From: Ashinkailepas kermadecensis | Lineage: Eukaryota; Arthropoda; Thecostraca; Neolepadidae | Reading direction: 5' to 3' | Assembly: GCA_034440615.1 (NCBI GenBank) | Contig: JAOTOM010004617.1 | Location: forward strand, 186,001-250,000 | Length of the DNA stretch: 64,000 nucleotides | Shown: piece by piece, positions 58,573 through 64,000 of the stretch | How the letters are laid out: every line of letters begins with the position of its first letter | Position numbering within the stretch: position 1 is the first letter of the stretch | Notes under the pieces: model-generated | The model's input: the letters and a program-made list of their open reading frames with translations, nothing else | The model's database searches: none | What the model was told of the DNA's origin: nothing | Program-made: the position numbers and the translations under genes

Positions 58573-60700
58573 GCGATCACGCTGTGTCGGCAGGGCGGCT
58601 AAATCGACCGGCAAATGTCTACCTGATGTATCTCACACCGTACACCGTTTGTTTCGTGGTATGTACCTACCTGGGCGTGCCATTGTATGTGCAGGTTCCT
58701 GGAATGACGCCATTTCCGGCGTCGTTCGCATGTGCTGCAAAATGTGCGTCCGCGCCGAACACCGTACGTGCTTTCTACAACTGTGTTGTTGCTTTTGCCT
58801 GGGTGTGGCATTCCAGAGAACGACTGTATGCATCTTGACGTACACTTTGCTCATTCGTTGACTGGCCGGCTCGGCACGCGCCGTCGCTGGCTTGCCACTT
58901 CCGATGTGTGGTGTTTCATATTGCCGGGTGTTTGTCCGCGTTGAAGAGGAGCTGTGCTGAATGACGCTGCCCTCCGGGGTTCGCACGTGGCTGCCTATGT
59001 TTTTCAGAGTGAATAGAGCACCGGGCGTAAACGCAGGGAAATCCTCTCGTGCCATCACTTCGTGCGAGAAGCTGTGCCTTGTTAACGGCGATTAAGAGTC
59101 GTATATATAACTGAGCGACTATGTCATGAGAAATCCGTGTCGGAGATTCAATAAATGTCGGTCTGCTTTTCAAAGCTGTCCGGAAATGCTGGTGTGTCTG
59201 TCTGTCTGTGTGCATCTGCCGCTCCGACGCATGTTGTGTCAAAACGGCCGGGCGGACCTCGATCAATTTTTCGCATGTGATGCGCCCGTTCGGCGGACAG
59301 ATTGTGCTGGTGGTTTCGGATTGTGCGAGTCACGTGGGCACGTGTCACGTGCTATCGGCCGGGGTTACGTCGAGATCAGTTAGCCAGGGCCACAGCATGT
59401 ACCACAAGTCGCACACGAGTATGACATTTCGTGAACACACGCGCCTCACGGTGAACTGCGTGCTGTTGTGGTTGGTGGCCAGGTGCGCCGTACCGTGCGA
59501 CCGTCAGGCGCGTGCATCTGTTTTGAATTCGGCACCTCCGAGCTAGGAGCTGCGACTACCAGAGCTATGCAATTTGGTGGCCGAGTAGCCCCTCGCCACA
59601 ATGTGTACAATTGTACGGGTGGGTAAAGTGTTGCACTTGTTGTACATGCATAATCTGTAGGGGTGGGTGAAGTGTAACGCAGTCCATGCGCTCAAAATTC
59701 GCGCGACAACCCCACTTCTGTTTAATGTTGCGTTGGGATTTTTCGACGAAAAACGCGACCGACACATTGGTGCCACATCATAGGGACGTGGGATGTGCGA
59801 CACCACGTGATAGCTCATGGCGTCGGCGACCCTCGGAGAAAACTTCGGTGCGATCGAGTCAACGTGTTACACGTGAGCGACACCGGTGTGATTGGAGAAC
59901 GGGTTGCTCCGAAATATACTGTCGTCAGTTGGTTTAGCGTGTGAAGTTGCAGCTTGTACGTCGGAATATAGCCAATTGGAATGCTCCGAATCGGCTCGGT
60001 TTCAACCGGAACAGCTCGCAAACCGATGGACCGATCGACACCAAACCGTCACCACGGTATAGCCAAGACAATCGCCAAGCTCGGCAGTGCAAACGTGCAT
60101 GCTGCACGTGGGACGTACCCACCGGGGTGTCATGAAATGGCCGCCATTTTCATCGCTTTTCCCGCTCGGATCTGGCGCCCAGGGTTCAAAAATAGCACCG
60201 TCCTGGCGATAGCGTCGGCGACCAGGTGCAGACTCACCAGGCCGCAGTGGCGACCCAAACCGGAATTTGGTTTGATATGTCCGTAAACATTTGAACCATA
60301 AATGAGAATTAGTCGATGTATCCGATTTTTCATTTAACAGCAATGATCTTTTTCCAGATCAAAAGTATACTAGGAGCGTACCGCTAATGCTATCAAATAT
60401 TTCGTCCCTCTGACCTACCATATTTATACTAGAACCTCCCGTGGGCACAGGACGGCGCTTTTCTGACAACTACAATGCTAAACCAATGGCATACCGTGGT
60501 CGCCAAAACCGCCGACGAACGCCGCCCCGCCGACCAATGTGGTCGTCGCCAAGGAATCTAGTTGTAAATGAGGAATTGGAAATCAGGCAACTCTTGGTGG
60601 CTTGTTCAGTCGTTCGTTCGAAAATTGGTTGTTTACGGTACTTGTACCTAATCGTGATGGTGAATTAATGTCGCGTTTTCGTGAATTGATTGCTTGACTG
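58573..60700. other. No supported gene; possible poly(A) site and YY1/Pho-like palindrome
   Basis: AATAAA at 59150-59155 is followed by GGTGTGTCTGTCTGTCTGTG about 40 bp on, a plausible polyadenylation site for finger exon 5 transcripts. At about 60135-60149, AAATGGCCGCCATTT is a palindrome made of two GCCAT words, the core bound by YY1/Pleiohomeotic. No exon was supported. Confidence 0.4.
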
Positions 60701-61339
60701 CCTTGATTCATATTGACATTGCCGAGGTAGGTACCTAGTTAGATATCCAGGCGTGGACTCCATTGAACCATTCAAGATACTTGCAGGGAGCCAGTTTGCT
60801 ACTGGAGGTCAGAGGTCAAATTGGATCAGGATAATGCAGAAATGTATGTTGATGCTTCTACCTACTTAGGTACCTAGGTAACAAGGTACCTTCCTAGGTA
60901 CAAGGATATGATCATGGGTAGCAGTGTCCAGAGTGTAAGCATTGGTAAGCTTGTTTTTTTACTTTGGATATGGCATTTTAAGACAAAAATATTATAAGAA
61001 CACGTTTCATAATGGGATTAGGATGATGTAGCATGTTGCCTACCTAACCATTTACCTATTACGAACACAAGTGCATGCATACTTTTCAGTTGGTAACAGA
61101 TATTAGCAACATATTGATATTTAGTTGGGGCAATATATAATGAAGAAGAATGTAATATGTCAAATAAATCCTAATCTAACATAGCGGCTACCACAAGGTT
61201 ATTTTATGCTATATCACATGTGTTATGTCAAGCCTTTCATCCTAACCTAGTAGTCTTTTTCCTTCTTGAAAGAAATATATCAGAGTCAAGCACTATCTTC
61301 AGAAAAAGGAAAACTCAAACATTTGCTGCAAAAAACAAG
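60701..61339. other. AT-rich spacer
   Basis: GTACCTAGGTA palindromic words at about 60720-60900. No gene seen. Confidence 0.45.
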
Positions 61340-62470
61340 AAAGCAAAACATAATTTCATTCCATTTTGAGCAGGAATTAATGGTTCCATTGTCTTAATCA
61401 TGTTCAGAAATATGATCTCACAATATTGGGTATAATTGCACTTTAAGGTATGCATGAGGCAAGTTTTGCACACATTTTACCTCCATGAGGCAAACAATAG
61501 GGTAAGTACAGGTTAGGTTAAGCTTTTCTTTTAAGTTAAAAGCACTCCTTTTTAACCATTTTCAACAAAAAAGTCTTTCTTCAAAAACAGATTGAGCTAG
61601 GGTTAGGCTTTGTTAGGTTTTTAATTTGAAAAATGGTTGAGAAAAATTGAAAATGTTATTTTTGCAAGGAATGTATTTTCTTACATGGAAGATTAGGCTA
61701 GGCTAGTTTAGGTTATGTTATGTTGCATTTTTTCTTTCTATTGCACATTATTTTTATGCTATATTACCAAACTCCAAGCCCATTTGTTGGTGTTATTTTG
61801 CCTACTAACTGAAAAGTATGCATATGCACATGAAATGAGTGGTCACATCATGTTGGCTACATTCATAGAGATTGCATTGGAAGAAGAAATTCCAAGAATT
61901 CAACAATTACCTTAAGGTGCAGATTTACCTAATATTGTCCTGAAGTGTCATGTCATTCTGAAGGTTAAAAATACATCTAGTGTAAAATTTTGGGTATTAT
62001 TGTGCTTTTAGGTATTCACAGGACAAGTTTTACACACATTTTACTGCCATGAAGCAAAGAATCTTGTTAGGTTTGGTTACATGAGGTTAGTTACGTGTTT
62101 TTATTGATAACAATTTTCCTTTTTTATTAAAAAAAATGTTGATTTTTCCTTCAAAAGCAGGTTAGACTAGGTTAGGTTAGGTTTTTCATTTGATGAATCT
62201 TGAGAAATAAGTATGAAATCTTTCTATTTTTAATATTTCTTTTCTCATGGTAACTTGCTTAGGTTATGCTATTTCTTTTGCTTTTGAACATTATTTGTAT
62301 GCTATATTACCCAATTGAAGGCCACCTTTTTAGTGTTCTTCTACCTGCCAACTGAAAAGTAAGCATTTTCAGAGGAAATGACCAGTCACATCAAGTTAAC
62401 CATGTTCATAAACCGTTGGAGAAAGAAGGTCCAATAATTCAAAAATTACCTTAACTCATAAATTTACCAC
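61340..62470. repeat. Tandem pair of an AT-rich dispersed repeat
   Basis: Copies of about 560 bp (61340-61930 and 61940-62470) share GGGTAT(A/T)ATTG, CAAGTTTT(G/A)CACACATTTTAC, TAGGTTAGG words, ATGCTATATTACC, AACTGAAAAGTA and ATTACCTTAA. TTAGG-like words recall the arthropod telomere repeat but are not in tandem. Confidence 0.75.
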
Positions 62471-62874
62471 CTTTTGTGGGGACAAAATTAACTTGTACTT
62501 TTTGTATTTCATTAAATTACAAATCCTGACATAAGATTTCCTATGATAACACCTTTGCTTTACAGAGGAAAAGCATGTGATTACTGATTAGTATGTCTTG
62601 AATACAGTCTAAACTACAAATTACTGAAGCTCCTAAGATGGCAAATGGACAAGGTTTAGATAAAGATACATATATGGAAGAACATTGGAATGTAGAGCTG
62701 GTGCTGATTTGGTCTGCTTACTTTGCTTTCCTTTGCCATCCACCTTGCCATGCCAGAATTTGCTGTTTCATTTCCAATTATTTCTAAAAGAAAAAAAACA
62801 GCAACACTATTATGCACACAGATCACAGCACAATGATAGTACCTTTCTTTGTATAGATATCATCCAGCTACTTT
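62471..62874. other. AT-rich spacer, no gene seen
   Basis: Nothing recognised. Confidence 0.45.
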
Positions 62875-63335
62875 GAATAGGATATATCTAGGATAGATGG
62901 TATTTTTCCACTCTTGCCAGGATATGGGTCTTCAGAATCCAAATCCAGTGTGAAAACAATACATGCATATTATGCTGAATTTCAAATAAAGTAATTGTAC
63001 CAGAATTTTGGTGCACTGTACAATCAGTCCAGGACAAGCACAGATGTGTAGAGTTTGGCTTGAACAATACGCTTTGTTCAGGAATATTTTGTGCCCAAGT
63101 TACTTATCCAGATATCTTGGATAGTATATATCTAGAATAGATGGTATTTTTTCCACTCTGGCCAGGTTATGACTAGGATATGGGACTCCAGTATCCAAAT
63201 CCAGTGTGAAAAGAATACACGCATGTTATACTGGACTTCAAACTGAAATAATTGTGCCAGAATTATGGTGCACTGTATAATCATGGCACAAGTGCAGATG
63301 TGTTGAGTTATGCTTGAAAGTTATGCTTGGTTGAA
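62875..63335. repeat. Tandem duplication of about 230 bp
   Basis: The two halves share TAGATGGTATTTTT(T)CCACTCT, ATCCAAATCCAGTGTGAAAA, AATACA(T/C)GCAT, TGGTGCACTGTA and GCACAGATGTGT/GCAGATGTGT in order. Confidence 0.85.
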
Positions 63336-64000
63336 GCATAATTTTTGCTAAGTATCCCTGGATATGTACCATTATTTCATTTTTGTTCTGGAACTATGTT
63401 AGATATGTCTAGAGTAATATGCATTCTCAAGTTGCTTCAACATGGGCAAGAACTTAAAACCAGTAAAGTTTGGTTAAATGCATTTCCCTTCAACAAAGCT
63501 GTCATGAGCTGTAGCATATATCTGTACATGTGATGTAAGTTTGGTGCTGTGTGTCAAAATTCTGATGGGATTCTTCAGTTTCAAAGCAAGGAGGGATGGA
63601 CATGGTTGAATTTGTTATTTAATTTTGAGAGCAAAATTTTGAGAGCAAGATGTTTAACATTCCATTCCAAAATGGTATTTTTTTATTTCTGAACCATTAA
63701 CTCCTTTCTGTATTTTCCAGTTAGCTTGGGCATGTCAATCAAACAAGAAGAAGTTTGCAGTCATTTGCAAACATCTCAAATCTTTTGGTGAAAAGGTCCC
63801 ATATATTATAATTCCATATATTCCAGATAATTCCCCATGGAGGATAATTTTCTGGATGACAAACATCCAGTACAGGAACATTCTTTCGACCCTGGTTGGA
63901 CAGAGTACATGTCAGCACTCAGCAGGCTGGATTTGTGCTTTGCAATCCTGGATGTGGAGAGGAGATTTTTGGGTGTAATTGGATATGGAGAGGATATTTT
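63336..64000. other. No gene seen
   Basis: AT-rich sequence to the window edge. AGAGCAAAATTTTGAGAGCAA and GGATATGGAGAGGA-like words are short local repeats. Confidence 0.45.

Noticed and set aside
61500..62190. Interstitial telomere (TTAGG)n array
   Set aside because: TTAGG words are scattered and degenerate, not in tandem.

Overview
The window looks like a piece of an invertebrate, most likely arthropod (possibly crustacean), genome. It has intron-exon structure with consensus splice sites, GC-rich exons coding for C2H2 zinc fingers, several tRNA-derived SINE families, non-LTR retrotransposon fragments, TTAGG-like words in AT-rich spacer and a very heavy load of minisatellites. No operons, bacterial genes, CRISPR arrays or rRNA genes are visible. 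The species cannot be fixed from sequence alone.

The recognisable cellular gene content is one locus on the + strand, spread over about 54 kb. An internal exon at 2962-3481 (Pro/Gln-rich, with a nuclear-localisation-like basic patch and a SUMO-consensus site next to a SUMO-interacting motif) ends in codon phase 1. Downstream lie five separate exons (20577, 28406, 34730, 46607 and 57193). Each starts with an AG acceptor in the matching phase, codes at once for a pair of C2H2 fingers of one distinctive type (H-x-G-[LR]-T-x-C linker), and runs into its own stop codon. This is the architecture of BTB-zinc-finger loci such as Drosophila lola or Broad: one shared N-terminal part and alternative 3'-terminal exons that swap the DNA-binding domain. 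The BTB part would lie upstream of the window. A decayed sixth finger exon (29041-29230) and two decoy half-exons (28201-28378) suggest continuing exon birth and death.

The introns and 3' regions are filled with tandem arrays of unit 14, 16, 20, 21, 22, 24, 26, 28, 36, 37, 38, 42, 43, 44, 45, 64, 70, 84 and 95 bp, plus long GA, CT and TA microsatellites. The largest is a 42-bp unit repeated about 116 times (49910-54812), open on both strands and with a 924-bp higher-order period. Several arrays sit very near the finger exons, and one 37-bp array carrying splice-site-like words abuts the acceptor of the third finger exon.

Mobile elements: six copies of one tRNA-derived SINE, one copy each of two other SINEs with different tRNA heads but the same central hairpin, four 5'-truncated SINE tails (two with clear target-site duplications), a 5'-truncated LINE fragment at the left edge, a nearly complete CR1-like reverse transcriptase inside an older block of the 42-bp satellite, and a LINE 3' end near 33.2 kb. 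A near-perfect 64-bp-arm hairpin flanked by a 13-bp direct repeat lies at 5467-5728. The right end (about 60.7-64 kb) is AT-rich repeat sequence with no gene I can support.
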